Shown: in pieces, positions 27,701 through 35,729 of the stretch
How positions within the stretch are numbered: the stretch's first letter is position 1
Layout: the number at the start of each line of letters is the position of its first letter
Assembly: GCF_029962835.1 (NCBI RefSeq)
Contig: NC_080575.1
Coordinates: 60,429,493-60,493,492 of the forward strand
Source of the DNA: Magnolia sinica
Taxonomy: Eukaryota; Streptophyta; Magnoliopsida; Magnoliales; Magnoliaceae
Reading direction: 5' to 3'
Length of the DNA: 64,000 nucleotides
Notes under the pieces: model-generated
What the model was told of the DNA's origin: nothing
The model's database searches: none
The model's input: only the letters and a program-made list of their open reading frames with translations
Position numbers and translations under genes: made by a program

Positions 27701-28843
27701 CCACCCAAAGGAAAATCCACCATCTCATGATTCTCCACCCATTTTGTAAAGCCTTTCATGATATTAGTGATTTTCCCTCCATTAGACTTTTCTTAGGAAA
27801 ATCTTGCAACATTGAAATCCCTGCCACCGCACTAAGGATGATCCCACCTTTTGTCTAATACTGTTTAGCCCCTCCCAAAACTGCCCATGCTGACCCAGCA
27901 CAAGGCCCACAAACAGTAGAAAACCCTACTGCCAGCTAGAAGCCGAATCCTACAACACCACAAACAACAAAAAGGAACGAAAATAACTATCAATTAATTT
28001 CCATACTTCAGTGTTCCATGCCAGTAAGCAGACGAATCATAATCAGCTTGATGACAAAGTCATCCTCCATTCCACAGTTTTCTTCCAACCAAGCTTTAAT
28101 TTGTGGTATGGTAGCTTTGTTAGAAGTTTCAGCCATCATCAACCACTAGAATGTTTCCCATGCTTTCTCTATCACCTCCTGCCCGATTCTGGCCACTCAT
28201 CTTCTCCAACCAAGCTATTACCGAAGTCTTGATTCAATGACGGGGTGCACCTATAGAAGATGCAATGTGGAAGAAGTACTAGTCCATCGTTGATCATTTC
28301 CCAGACCTTCAACTTAAGGACAAGGTGGGTGTAGGGGGAAGAGCAACACGTGCCATGTAATTGGGAATTGGTAATGGGTTGTGTGTCTAGTAATGGGTAG
28401 TACGGTTAGTTATCTAGCAGTGGGAAGTGGAGTAGTTACCTAGTATTGCAGAGAATGGTCCTTGTAGGTAGTTATGGTGATGTGGCCTATGGCTACGAAT
28501 TTTACTTAAATAAACATTGTTAATGAAAGTAGACAAGAATTTTCTTCCCAAAACAATTCTCTTTTGAGATTTTGGAGGCGTGATCCCCCTCGAAGCGGAT
28601 CCACCCAAACGTCTTCTTTGATCTTCCAAAAAATTGGTCAATGAAGAAAAAGTAGACATAACAGTTTCCGGATATCCACTGCATTGAAAACCCAACAGTG
28701 ACTCCTACAAGCTCCACCAGTTGAGTTATTGAAAAGTTGGGTTGGAAAAAACAGTATCCACTAACTTCCTACAAAAGCGGAAATTACTATGGATTCCCTA
28801 AATACAAAATGAAACCGAGATCGGATGATTTCGAATAAATCAC

Positions 28844-28877
<34 letters not shown>

Positions 28878-29065
28878 TCAGGAAGCAGATTTATGGATCG
28901 GAATATAGAAATAACAATTCAAATAAACTCTAATTTAAATCTGCAGCCGGATATTTAGAGAAGATGAAGATGGGAAAGGCAAAAGGAATGGATGTATATG
29001 TGAATATAAATAAATACCTGGTAGATGAAAGGCTGGAAAGGCGTGGAGAAGAAAGGTGCAGCCAT
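3396..29065 (-). CDS. AIM24: AIM24-family protein, complete gene of 10 coding exons
   Basis: Joined minus-strand exons give 843 nt, a 280-residue protein. Exons: 29018-29065, 23750-23809, 23608-23647, 21294-21469, 20041-20079, 19768-19854, 19502-19562, 5681-5805, 3995-4086, 3396-3510. All phases agree. Eight of nine introns are GT-AG; intron 9 is GC-AG. Residue blocks PFQILGGEAQ, WQWLFG, DQRARNVVAGG, GRGLAFLVAGGSVVQ and LTGPGIVFVQSLPFHR match the plant 'tryptophan RNA-binding attenuator protein-like' proteins as I remember them, and the length is what I expect. The AIM24 domain covers about residues 22-242. A hydrophobic segment at about 256-277 is followed by T-D-V and the stop. Yeast AIM24 is a mitochondrial inner-membrane protein linked to MICOS integrity; the plant role is not well established and no clear targeting peptide is visible. 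Introns total nearly 25 kb and hold many transposons. Confidence 0.93.
3995..4086 (-). CDS. AIM24: AIM24 exon 9, GC donor
   Basis: 30 codons plus two bases (GDNLLTAVLTGPGIVF..SQRVA + AG). The acceptor is TTCAG. The only donor that keeps frame into exon 10 is AAG|GCAGGT, a GC donor. The nearby GT (CAG|GTTTTT at 3990/3991) would throw exon 10 out of frame. Confidence 0.88.
4087..5680. other. Intron 8, old repeats
   Basis: No coding signal was recognised. Stretches at about 4190-4480 and 4540-4910 have the phrasing of the fold-back family (for example 'aggcccacctgatttgtgcaccag') and look like decayed copies. Short open frames here are not credited. Confidence 0.4.
5681..5805 (-). CDS. AIM24: AIM24 exon 8
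   Basis: Two bases plus 41 codons (VQKNLDVGEVLVVD..RRVVFG), acceptor GCTAG and donor GTGAGT. It is separated from exon 7 by the 13,696-bp intron 7. Confidence 0.93.
7347..8090. mobile_element. hAT MITE (ATATCG family) with 8-bp target duplication
   Basis: Inverted ends CAGTGTTTGAAATATCG and, reverse-complemented, CAATGTTTTAAATATCG. The flanks are perfect 8-bp direct repeats catgggat at 7339-7346 and 8091-8098. 744 bp, no transposase, interior rich in 'gggatatatcg' words. Eight-base duplications and CA-starting ends are typical of the hAT superfamily. Confidence 0.85.
8372..8978. mobile_element. PIF/Harbinger-type MITE with TAA target duplication
   Basis: Ends GGGCGTGTTTGGAT and ATCCAAACAGGACC are inverted repeats of the Tourist type. 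TAA occurs at 8369-8371 and 8979-8981. 607 bp, no coding capacity. It is inserted in the BED-like relic. Confidence 0.8.
9502..10355 (+). repeat. Three tandem units of about 285 bp
   Basis: 'aacattgg' starts at 9502, 9787 and 10070, giving periods of 285 and 283 bp. The third unit ends near 10355 with 'ctaatccttggttagg'. Each unit includes 'ttaagagtggcaatggrc(c/t)gggcaaccccaccc', which resembles the end of hAT elements. The 91-codon frames at 9791 and 10168 are repeats of this unit, not genes. Confidence 0.9.
10850..11720 (+). repeat. Degenerate tandem array, five units of about 157 bp
   Basis: The word act(c/a)(g/a)aatgcccc with near variants starts at 10942, 11099, 11257, 11409 and 11574, so periods are 157, 158, 152 and 165. 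Units share 'aaattcatgcaatctatgaaactcatcccactaa' and 'catttgacaccattt'. The copies have clearly diverged. The following stretch to 12180 is A-rich. Confidence 0.85.
12206..13175. mobile_element. Truncated ATATCG-family hAT MITE
   Basis: 'caatgttcgaaatatcggtatcgcgttac' matches the left end of the MITE at 7347. The interior matches through 'gggatacaagatatatcatggga', but the terminal 'cgatatttaaaacattg' is missing, so the right end is lost. It is longer than the first copy because of AT-rich insertions. Confidence 0.7.
13735..15800. repeat. Cluster of about four fold-back (MULE-like) repeats
   Basis: Successive copies at roughly 13735-14135, 14177-14724, 14835-15290 and 15350-15795 show the family pattern. 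A left arm 'ggcccaccatgatgt..tatccaccccgtccatcc', a middle 'ctcaagtgggccacac..gggaaa..cccaccgttgaaa', and a right arm 'tggatgga..atcatggtggg' reverse-complement the left. The second copy has ends with 'gcggattgc' and 'gcaatccgc'. Target duplications could not be fixed. A (TA)n run sits at about 14466-14490. Confidence 0.75.
17215..17440. mobile_element. Harbinger-type MITE end, incomplete
   Basis: 'ttaagggcctgtttggtcc' has the TTA/TAA target and GGGCCTGTTTGG end seen in the intact copies at 32550 and 58873. A matching right end was not found, so it is a truncated copy. Confidence 0.45.
17665..18746. mobile_element. Possible hAT-like element rich in ATATCG words
   Basis: Left 'cattgttcagagtatc' and right 'gatactttgaacactg' form imperfect inverted ends similar to the MITE at 7347, with many 'gatattatc' and 'cgatat' words inside. 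The next eight bases on the two sides do not match, so the target duplication is not proven. A (TA)n run lies at about 18056-18077. Confidence 0.4.
19502..19562 (-). CDS. AIM24: AIM24 exon 7
   Basis: 20 codons plus one base (GILKQKLVGRG..LVAGGS + G), acceptor TTATAG and donor GTATGC. The extra G joins TT of exon 8 to give valine, as the family consensus GGSVVQ requires. Confidence 0.92.
19768..19854 (-). CDS. AIM24: AIM24 exon 6
   Basis: 29 codons from PDAFLCSVNDV to NVVAGGE, phase 0, acceptor TTGTAG and donor GTGAGA. Confidence 0.93.
20041..20079 (-). CDS. AIM24: AIM24 exon 5
   Basis: 13 codons (IDLATFGGEILCQ), phase 0, acceptor TATAG and donor GTAGAG. Intron 4 (20080-21293) carries an RTE-type LINE end. 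Confidence 0.92.
20265..20545 (-). mobile_element. RTE-type LINE 3' end fragment
   Basis: The minus strand encodes RERPKRTLVEVVRKEL..HDRVEWWKRIHVPDPN followed by a stop and 'gaccccaattagttggggt'. The R-P-K-T..V..DR.EW..RIHV.DP signature and the following small inverted repeat are the hallmark of the 3' end of plant RTE LINEs. It lies in intron 4 in the same orientation as the gene. Confidence 0.8.
21294..21469 (-). CDS. AIM24: AIM24 exon 4
   Basis: The largest exon: two bases completing a glycine codon, then 58 codons. Includes MCYMSGSIQMEN, WQWLFGRSM and DGFVGIAAPSLARIIP. Acceptor CTAG, donor GTCTGT. The preceding intron 3 (2138 bp) carries a Harbinger-type MITE. Confidence 0.93.
21530..21767. 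mobile_element. Harbinger-type MITE with TTA target duplication
   Basis: 238 bp. Left end TGGCCCATTTGGACACAC and reverse-complemented right end GGGCCTGTTTTGACACAC. TTA flanks at 21527-21529 and 21768-21770. It lies in intron 3. The 117-codon minus-strand frame over it is a by-product. Confidence 0.75.
21771..23607. other. Rest of intron 3, no gene recognised
   Basis: Unique-looking DNA with poly-T tracts near 23030-23075 and a poly-A run near 23571-23590. No coding exon or transposon was identified. Confidence 0.5.
23608..23647 (-). CDS. AIM24: AIM24 exon 3
   Basis: 13 codons plus one base (IMLKSQERVTAKP + G). Acceptor AACAG, donor GTATGTCC. Intron 2 is only 102 bp. Confidence 0.9.
23750..23809 (-). 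CDS. AIM24: AIM24 exon 2
   Basis: 20 codons, phase 0 to 0, between acceptor CCAG and donor GTATTTGG. Contains PFQILGGEAQIVQ, the start of the AIM24 fold. Intron 1 before it is 5208 bp. Confidence 0.92.
24197..24216 (+). repeat. Run of 20 G
   Basis: An uninterrupted 20-base poly-G tract in intron 1, unusual for length and prone to assembly error. Confidence 0.9.
24365..24640. mobile_element. Decayed ATATCG-family MITE fragment
   Basis: 'atcgatgcacatatcacaccccctgggatatggaaatac' and 'gggaaacattaggaaaatgg' parallel the interior of the MITE at 7347. Ends are gone. Confidence 0.5.
24681..24722 (+). repeat. (GA)n microsatellite
   Basis: About 21 GA units, directly downstream (in minus orientation) of the LINE remnant. 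Confidence 0.95.
24922..25248 (-). pseudogene. LINE zf-RVT domain
   Basis: A 108-codon open stretch matches the reverse-transcriptase zinc-binding domain of plant L1 LINEs: FSVRSFYKRVSG, then APSRVATFVWL, then DAESIDHVFLHC and VWNHFLDIF. This is the longest open part of the LINE relic. Confidence 0.8.
26805..27296 (+). mobile_element. 5'-truncated LINE inserted in the older LINE
   Basis: The plus strand encodes another zf-RVT end (MCCLCKEDTESTNHLFISC..KVWAHFL), then a 3' untranslated stretch and an A-rich tail 'aaaaaataaataaataaata' at about 27270-27295. On either side the minus-strand LINE resumes. A clear target duplication was not found. Confidence 0.75.
28190..28720 (+). mobile_element. 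Ty3/gypsy pol C-terminus and 3' flank, fragment
   Basis: Plus-strand frame reads EVLIQ, stop, RGAPIEDAMWKKY..DHFPDLQLKDKVG. The '(I/L)QW.G....A.WE......FP...LEDK' pattern is the chromodomain/C-terminal end of plant gypsy polyproteins. The TGA stands where tryptophan is expected. What follows to about 28720 looks like LTR or 3' flank, ending in 'ttctcttttgagattttggag'. No ends were fixed. It lies antisense in intron 1. Confidence 0.55.
29018..29065 (-). CDS. AIM24: AIM24 exon 1 (start codon)
   Basis: Begins with ATG at 29065 and encodes MAAPFFSTPFQPFIYQ, ending in CAG before the donor GTATTT. The N-terminus resembles other plant members of the family. The upstream 5' untranslated region, running toward about 29300, is rich in purine runs on the minus strand. 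Confidence 0.92.
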
Positions 29066-29384
29066 GGCTCTACGAAATTAAGAAGAAGAAGGTTCAAAGC
29101 ATCAAAGATCGAAAACCTAGAAATTTCAAGATGACGACTACGACTATCTCTTTCCGGCGAGCTCCACTATCTCTCTCCCTTCTCAACTATCTCTCTCCCT
29201 TCCGGACCCTAGCCGGCAAGCCCCACTGTCTCTATGCCTCCCGGCGACTGCTTCAGATTATACTGTTTTTTACTTTCTTTTCTTTTCGTTTCTTTTTTTC
29301 TTTTTTCTTTTTTCTTGTTTTAGAGGACTGCGCGAGGGGTTTCGAGAAGGAACACGAGTTGCGTCTCACCCCTCGTGGACGGAC

Positions 29385-29905
29385 GCGGTTTGGCTAGTGA
29401 CGCTGCCATCAGCCAGGTGGCCAGTGGTCGGTGCTATGTGGACCCTGCCATGATGTATGTGTTTTATCCACGCCGTTCATCCATTTTGAAAGATAATTTT
29501 ATCTTGTTATCCCCGAAAATAGGTACATATAAATCTCATGTGGACCACACTATGGGAAAACAGTATTGACGGAACGTCCACCATTAAAAACTTCCTATGC
29601 CCACTGTAATGGTTATTTGACATATAACGTGTTGATTAGGTCATACAGACTTGGATGAAGGGAAAAAATATATATCAGCTTGATCCAAAACTTTTGTGGC
29701 CCTCGAAAAGTTTTTAACAGTAGATGTTCAATCAACATTTTGCGGTCCACTTGAGACTTGGATCAACCTCATTTTCGGAATAACACCATAAAATGATCTG
29801 GAAAATTTTTTGGACAGAATGGATGAAACATATACATCACGGTGGGGCCCACAGAGCACTGACCACTAGCCATTGGCTAGTGGCAGGGTGAGCTGCTGAT
29901 CCGTT
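29385..29905. mobile_element. Fold-back (MULE-like) element
   Basis: Left arm '(g)gctagtg..gtggaccctgccatgatgtatgtgttttatcc' and right arm 'ggatgaaacatatacatcacggtggggcccacagagcactgaccactagcc' are reverse complements over much of their length. Ends and target duplication are not fixed. It sits just upstream of the AIM24 5' untranslated region. Confidence 0.7.
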
Positions 29906-30074
29906 TCCATCGTGGTCCGAGACCGTCGATCCCAAAGCCGCCTGCCCCACCGCGGCATCCGTCTCACGGGTGGAAGCTGATCGCGTCCTACCCTGGACGC
30001 GGATTGCCGACTGACTCTGCCCGTGGGGAGGTAGCTACTGAACTGTGTTATCTAAGCCCCACCAAGATATATGT

Positions 30075-30083
30075 GGTTTATTA
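30075..30083 (+). repeat. 9-bp target duplication, left (ggtttatta)
   Basis: Matches 32221-32229 exactly and flanks the Mutator-like element. Confidence 0.85.
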
Positions 30084-30096
30084 GGATGCGGATTAG

Positions 30097-30104
30097 ATAC
30101 TGAC
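30097..30104 (+). repeat. 8-bp target duplication, left (atactgac)
   Basis: Matches 31675-31682 exactly and flanks the hAT element. Confidence 0.88.
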
Positions 30105-31674
30105 TAGAGCTGGGCATCCGACCAAGTCGGATCAGATGGGGCCCAAGCCAATTCGGTTTGAAATTTGCAGGGTCAAATCCGAACTCGATCCGATCCAGTA
30201 CCAAATTCAGGCCATCTTACTCGATCCGATCCTTTCTTCTGCTGCCCTGAACCGATCCGAGTCCGACTCGATCAGGAAAATCAAGTCGGATTGGATTGGA
30301 CAAGGTTCGGATCGTTCATTTTTTCCAACGGTGTGGAAATTATTATTCTCATTATCTCCTATGGTGTGATCTACTTGATTATTGGATATACTTAAAATTT
30401 AGTATCAACCCCTAAATTGATATGGAAAAATTGATGAACGGTGTAGATAAACCAAAAAATTCAAGATGGGCCCCACATAGTTTACTCAATAGGATAAAAC
30501 AGTAAAGCTCACGCCAGCTACATAGCTTCTCGAAGAAGCTTATACCTGCTACATTACTTCTTGAAGAAGCTTCAAGTCACGTGCTCGAAGGACGAGCACT
30601 CTGTGGAAATAGGATTGCATATCGTACTGAGTAAACTCATTTGGGCCCACCTTGAATGTATGCGGTTTATCCAATCCGTCCATACGTTGTTTCAGCTAAT
30701 TTTATACATTGAGCCTAAAATTGAAGCATATACAAAGCTCAAGTGAACCAAACCACTGGAAACAGTGAGAATAATGATTTCGACCGTTGAAATCTTTGTA
30801 GTGCCCACAGTGATATTTATTTGTCATCCAACATGTTCATAAGATCAAAAATACTTGGATGAAGGGAAAGATAAAATATCAGCTTGATCCAAAACTTCGG
30901 TGGCCCCTAGAAATTTTCAATGGTAGACACTCATTTCACACTATTTCCTGTGGTGTGGTCTATTTGCTCTTTGGATATATTTTATTTTTGGCATATTGAA
31001 ATGAAATTAACTTTTAACATGGATGGACAGGGTGGATCAAATAGATAAATCACGGTGGATCCCACAGAGTTTACTCGGTACGCTTAACATACTGAGTTAC
31101 TCAGTACACAATCTGCTTCCCACTCTCTGACCTCTGTAGCTACTAGCTAGCTAACACCAACTATACAGGCAGTTGCTCTAGGTACGTGTCGCTCGAAGAC
31201 AAGTACTGACGCTCCTCGAGCTCTGAGTTGTACGAACGGTTCAAAGGAGATCAAAGTTACATGAGCCTTACAATGATGTATTTATTATATCTACACCATT
31301 CATCTATTTTTAGAGATCATTTTAGAGCATGATCCGATAAATGAATCATATCCAGAGATCATCTGGACTACACCATAAATAGAAGCGGAGATAATGATTT
31401 TCACCATTAAAAAATTTGTAGGATCCACCTACTAATATGAGATATAGGGAGGGGTAAACTTGTAATTTACTAGTTACTACACCCGGTGCGGTCCGGATCG
31501 AATTGGATCGGATCCAAACGGATCGGATTTTGGTTCGGTTCGGTCAGATTTGCTACTTACCCGAATCCGATCCGATTGTCATTCGGATCTGACCGCTCTT
31601 ACCCGAACCTAACCGATCCAGGGCATCGGTTCTGTTCAAATTGGGGCAGATTAGGTCCATTTTGCCCACCTCTA
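30105..31674. mobile_element. Non-autonomous hAT element, 1570 bp
   Basis: Ends TAGAGCTGGGCA and, reverse-complemented, TAGAGGTGGGCA. Perfect 8-bp flanks atactgac. Subterminal regions are packed with 'ggatcggat' or 'atccgatcc' words on both sides (30120-30310 and 31490-31640), as in many plant hATs. The centre (about 30330-31120) consists of fold-back family copies, not transposase; the copy at about 30610-31120 has ends 'gtactgagtaaactc' and 'gagtttactcggtac'. Confidence 0.88.
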
Positions 31675-32220
31675 ATACTGACAGGTTGAGTAGCGAGACT
31701 CACCACTGAAGTGACGTCACCAACTTCTGTGGGCCCCACCATGATGTATGTTTTGTATCCACACCGTCTATCCATTTGGAGAGATCATATTAGGGTATAA
31801 TCTAAGGAATGAGTCTGATCCAAAGCTCTAGTGGACCCCACCACAGAAGATAGTGGAGAGAGTGACGCCCACCATTAAAAAGTTCTAAGGGCCACAAAAG
31901 TTTTGAATCGAGCTAATATTTATGTTTTACATTCTTTCATGTATTCTTTAACATATGAACAAATTGGATCTCAAATAAACATCATGGTTGACCTTTGGAA
32001 GGTTTCAACGGTGGGCGTTACTCTCTCTACTGTTTTCTGTGGTGGGGTCCACTAGAACTTTGGATCTGGCTCATTCTTTGTATTCTGTCCTAATATGATC
32101 TCTCCAAATGGATGGACGGTGTGGATACAAAACATACATCATGGTGGGCCCACAGAAGTTGGTGACGTCACTTCAGTAGCCAGTCTCGTTGCTCAACCTG
32201 TTAGTATCTAATCCGCGTCC

Positions 32221-32229
32221 GGTTTATTA
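32221..32229 (+). repeat. 9-bp target duplication, right (ggtttatta)
   Basis: Partner of 30075-30083. Confidence 0.85.
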
Positions 32230-32549
32230 TTTTTCCATATCATTATAGGGTATGATCTCAAAAATGAGAAAGATCCAAATCTCTAGTGGACCACGCCACA
32301 AGCAAACAGTGGTGATTGATTACCCACCTTTAAAATCTTCCTAGAGCCCTTTATAATGTTTATTGGCCATCCAACCTGTTGGTTAGGTCACACGAACCTG
32401 AATGGAGGATAAACATAAATATAAACTTCATCCAAAACTTTTGTGGCCTCAAAAAAAAATTTAATGACGGGCGTTCAATTAACATTATTTTATGCCCTGT
32501 GATCCAATTGAGATTTGGATTTGTCTTATGTTTGGTTTCATGTCCTTAA

Positions 32550-32942
32550 GGGCCTGTTTGGCCAGGCAGATTAGAAGGGATTGGAAGGAATGGGATGGAT
32601 TTTAAGGTAATGATGGTGGTGTCAATGGATTGGTTTAAGATCCATGGGATTGCTATATCCGAGACAAGTTCACCAAGTCTGTTTGGCACGCCCGGCATAT
32701 CCCAAGATTTTACCTTCCAATCCGTCCAACCAAACACGCCCCAGGCATGATTGAGCGGGATTAGGAGGGATAGGATCAATTTTAAGGTAATGATGGTGAT
32801 GTCAGTGGATTGGTTTAAGATCCATGGGTTCGCTATATCCCGGGACAAGTTCATCGGGTCTGTTTGGCTCGTTTGGCATACCCCGGGATTTTACCATCCC
32901 ATCCCTCCTAATTCCATGGGATCCGTTCAGCCAAACATGCCC
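32550..32942. mobile_element. Composite Harbinger-type MITE, TAA target duplication
   Basis: Ends GGGCCTGTTTGGCC and GCCAAACATGCCC, TAA at 32547-32549 and 32943-32945. Inside, 'ccaaccaaacacgcccc' at about 32725-32741 looks like another element end, and the block 'aattttaaggtaatgatggtg' is repeated, so it seems to be two copies fused. It interrupts an older fold-back copy. Confidence 0.75.
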
Positions 32943-32999
32943 TAAAATGATCTGGAAAAATTGACAGATAGCATGGATAAAATTGTTGATTAATGTCTT

Positions 33000-33500
33000 A
33001 AATATTTAAATCAATAGGTCTATCAATGACAGCTCAATGCCATTGAGTAGACTTCGATGCCATCAAGTCTCGTTCGATGCTATTGAAAAAATCTATAAAT
33101 CTCATGTTGGTTACTGAACACTTTGTGATGTCCTGCTCGATGTCATTGAGAGTATTCAATGTCGTCGATGGGTTGTCGATACCATCGAATTCCCATCGAG
33201 AAAATCCAAAAATACATATTTAGTCGCTGGAACGTTTTAGTGTTTAGTTCGATGCCATTGACGGGTAATCAATGCCATCGAAGACCCATAAAAGGTGCCA
33301 TCGAACGATCATGCAGAGTTACGAGTGTTGTGTAAGTGCAGGATTTGTTTCCTATTTCGATTATGATTCTCATAGAGGTTCTATATATGGGTGTAATCGG
33401 GAATAGGGTGTATCTCAAGGCTTTCTAATTCATTCCAAAGGGGGTTCAATGGCTTGTAAGGAAGATTCAAGGCTTGTTCAAATCGGATAATTTATATCTC
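33000..33500 (+). repeat. LTR-like family A, copy 2 (partial)
   Basis: Palindromic motifs tcgatgccatcga and variants recur about ten times (33040-33310), followed by 'cccataaaagg' and flanking words shared with copies 3 and 4. Both ends appear truncated. 33500-33755 holds nothing recognised. Confidence 0.5.
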
Positions 33501-33754
33501 TTATCATTTTCTACTTTCATAGTGTGTTACTGTCACTTTGTATTGTGGTTTTTTTTCCCCCACAAAGGGCTTTTCACGTTAAATTTGGAGTGTTTATGAT
33601 TGGACTTGATTGTGTGATAGGAATACTTTGCTTGATTCATCTCTGTGTGCTTCCACGGTCCCCCGATAATAAAAAAAAATACATTATAATGGGGCTCTCA
33701 AAGCATTGTTTAGTAGTTACCAACTACTAACAACTTCTGTGGGCAATTCGCATT

Positions 33755-34735
33755 TGTCCTACCCTACCAGGCCTTAGGGAGCAGATTTACCGAGAGGCCC
33801 ACCTTTATGTATGAATTTCTATATCCGTACTTGTTCATTTGTTTTTGTGGAACATTTCAGGGCATGAGTCCAAATGCCCATAAATGAAGCATATCCAAAT
33901 CTCAAGTGGACCATACCATAGAAAAAGATAGTAATCTATCGGCCATTAAAAGCTCCTTATGGGCCATAAAAGTTTCATATCAAGTTTTTTTTTTTTTTTT
34001 TTCATTTAGCTTTATCTGACCTCATCAACAAATTTGGATGACAAATAAACATTAGGGAAATATTATAATGATACTGTGTAGTTTTCAATGGTGGGGCTTC
34101 AGTCACCATTGTTTATAGTCCATGGGAAATTTAGATCTACTTCATTTAATTTTTTTGAAAAAAAAAATAGATCTACTTCGAATTTTATTTTTTGTGGGGG
34201 CTCATGCCCTAAAACGATGTCACAAAACAGATGGACAGCAGGGATATAGAATACATCAAGTTGGGCCAACCAAAAGAGCTGTACTGGGGAGAGGTTGTGG
34301 ACTTGGTTCTGGCAAAGGCTCCTAAGGGGCCCACTGTGATGTATGTGTTTCATACATGTCGTTTATCCATTTTAACATATCATTTGTAACACATAAGCCC
34401 TAAAAGAAAGGGGATTAAGGCTCCACTACTATAATAGAAATGAATCGTGATAATGATGCCACCAATGAAACTTTCCTAGGGCCACTGTGGTGTTTATTTT
34501 CATAATGTCACATGGACCTAGATGAAGGAAAAATGTATATATCAACTGATGAAAACTTTATGTGGCCCACAAGAAGTTTTCAACTGTAGGCACTCAATCC
34601 CCATGTTCCATGTGGTGTGATCTACCAAAATTTTGGATTTACTTTTTTTTTTTCCATACCTTAAAATGATATGGAAAAATAAATGGACAGCATGGATGAA
34701 ACATATACATTACAGTGGTGCATTATAAGGCATGA
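33755..34735. repeat. Two adjacent fold-back copies
   Basis: About 33760-34330 and 34322-34735, with arms such as 'ggcccactgtgatgtatgtgtttcatacatg' and 'catggatgaaacatatacattacagtgg'. Decayed; target duplications unclear. Confidence 0.6.
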
Positions 34736-34768
34736 GCCCAAAAAAGAAGAAGATCAAAATCTTAAGTG

Positions 34769-34773
34769 TACCA
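34769..34773 (+). repeat. 5-bp target duplication, left (tacca)
   Basis: Identical to 41068-41072; fixes the left edge of the copia element. The interrupted sequence reads on as a fold-back repeat ('ccacaccataggaaa'). Confidence 0.9.
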
Positions 34774-35695
34774 TGTTGTATTTTGTTTTAAAATAGCATT
34801 AAAATTTGAATTTTCAAATTTTCGGTAATTTCCCTCCAATTTTGAAAAGTTGTAGTATTTTTGTGTTGTGGGTTTTGTCCCACATCGGATTTGAAAAGGT
34901 AAACTATCTTGTATATAAGATAGTATTTTTGCTTAGGGCTTGAGCCCCTTTCAGGGGGCATGTGAATTTGGTCCTGTGGGGGGGCTATGCCAATAGCTCT
35001 AATTTATGCCATTGACCACACGCGCGCCGAGCCGAGCCGAGCCGAGCCGAGTCCGTGTGCGCGTGCGCGTGCGCGACGGGACGGGACGGGATGGGACGGG
35101 ACGGGCTGGGCTGGGCTGGGCGCGGGTGCGGGTTCGGTGTGTGTATACTCGCGTGGGTGTGTGTATGGGTACTCGCAGGACTGTATGTGCGGGAGTGTAC
35201 TCACACTTGCGCCTTTTCGTTTTAAACTAGAGAGATGCGTCCCTTCCGGTTGGTCGCACCTGTTGGGTTTAAACCCAACGGACCTAACCTTTTGTAAAGG
35301 GTGCTTATGCATCACTTCGGAGTCTATATAAAGACTACCGATTCCAGTTTCAAATATACGAAAAATTCTTCTCTTATAAAATGCTCTCAAGCATTTTTCT
35401 ACTGAGTTCATCGCTGAGTCAACTCAGCACTTTCGGATTAAACTGCAAGTGGTTCGAGCCCGTGTACAGTGAGTGCACCGCTGGGACCGGGTCATAGTCG
35501 TTGTATCCTGGAGGTCGATTGCTCTGGAAACCTGTTGCACTTGGGACGCTATCCAAGGGGAGCAAATTCGATTTCAAGCCGAGTGACTCAGTCACGCCTC
35601 GACTCATTCTATAAGTTCTTCTTTCTCAAAATTTATTTTCCTTTTTTGGTTCTCGATTTTTAATAGTCTATTTAATTCAACCAAATATTCCAACA
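34774..35695 (+). mobile_element. Copia 5' LTR, 922 bp
   Basis: Starts TGTTGTATTTTG and ends ATTCCAACA. It contains a small hairpin actatctt-gtatat-aagatagt (about 34903-34924), a GC-rich stretch of tandem 'gccga' and 'gggac/gggct' pentamers (35028-35120), and a TATA box tatataaa at 35325-35332. By eye it differs from the 3' LTR by about a dozen point changes, nearly all transitions, plus small indels in the GC tract and near 35390. Confidence 0.95.
35325..35332 (+). promoter_or_regulatory. TATA box of 5' LTR
   Basis: tatataaa in 'gagtctatataaagactacc', conserved in the 3' LTR at 40684-40691. Probable transcription start about 30 bases downstream. Confidence 0.6.
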
Positions 35696-35729
35696 ATCTT
35701 GAAATCGAATTTGTTGAATTACATAGACT

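Larger units (their letters stand above)
24723..27900 (-). mobile_element. Decayed L1-type LINE in intron 1
   Basis: Reading the minus strand from high to low coordinates, recognisable pieces occur in order. There is a region after the endonuclease (GDWGPEPFRVEKTW near 27500), a linker (REAEFNSILKEMHKLD near 27300-27370), the reverse-transcriptase entry (ALWLKEGDRNMNFSH near 26680), the later RT segment with HLGLPLC (25935-26165), and a zinc-binding RT-associated domain (24922-25248, with C-MKDAESIDHVFLHC). Many stops and frameshifts make it inactive. It runs in the same direction as the host gene and was later split by a second LINE. Confidence 0.8.
30084..32220. mobile_element. Mutator-like fold-back element, split by hAT
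   Basis: Ends GGATGCGGATTAGATACTGAC and, reverse-complemented, GGACGCGGATTAGATACTAAC. Perfect 9-bp flanks ggtttatta. Without the hAT insertion (1570 bp plus one 8-bp copy) it is about 559 bp, nearly all of it two inverted arms of some 250 bp that carry the 'ggccccaccatgatgtatgttttgtatccacaccgt' core. Nine-base duplications and long inverted ends are the Mutator signature, so this copy classifies the dispersed fold-back family. Confidence 0.88.

Noticed and set aside
35004..35411. Open frames in the copia LTR as genes
   Set aside because: They come from the GC-rich pentamer repeats and recur in the other LTR with different lengths.
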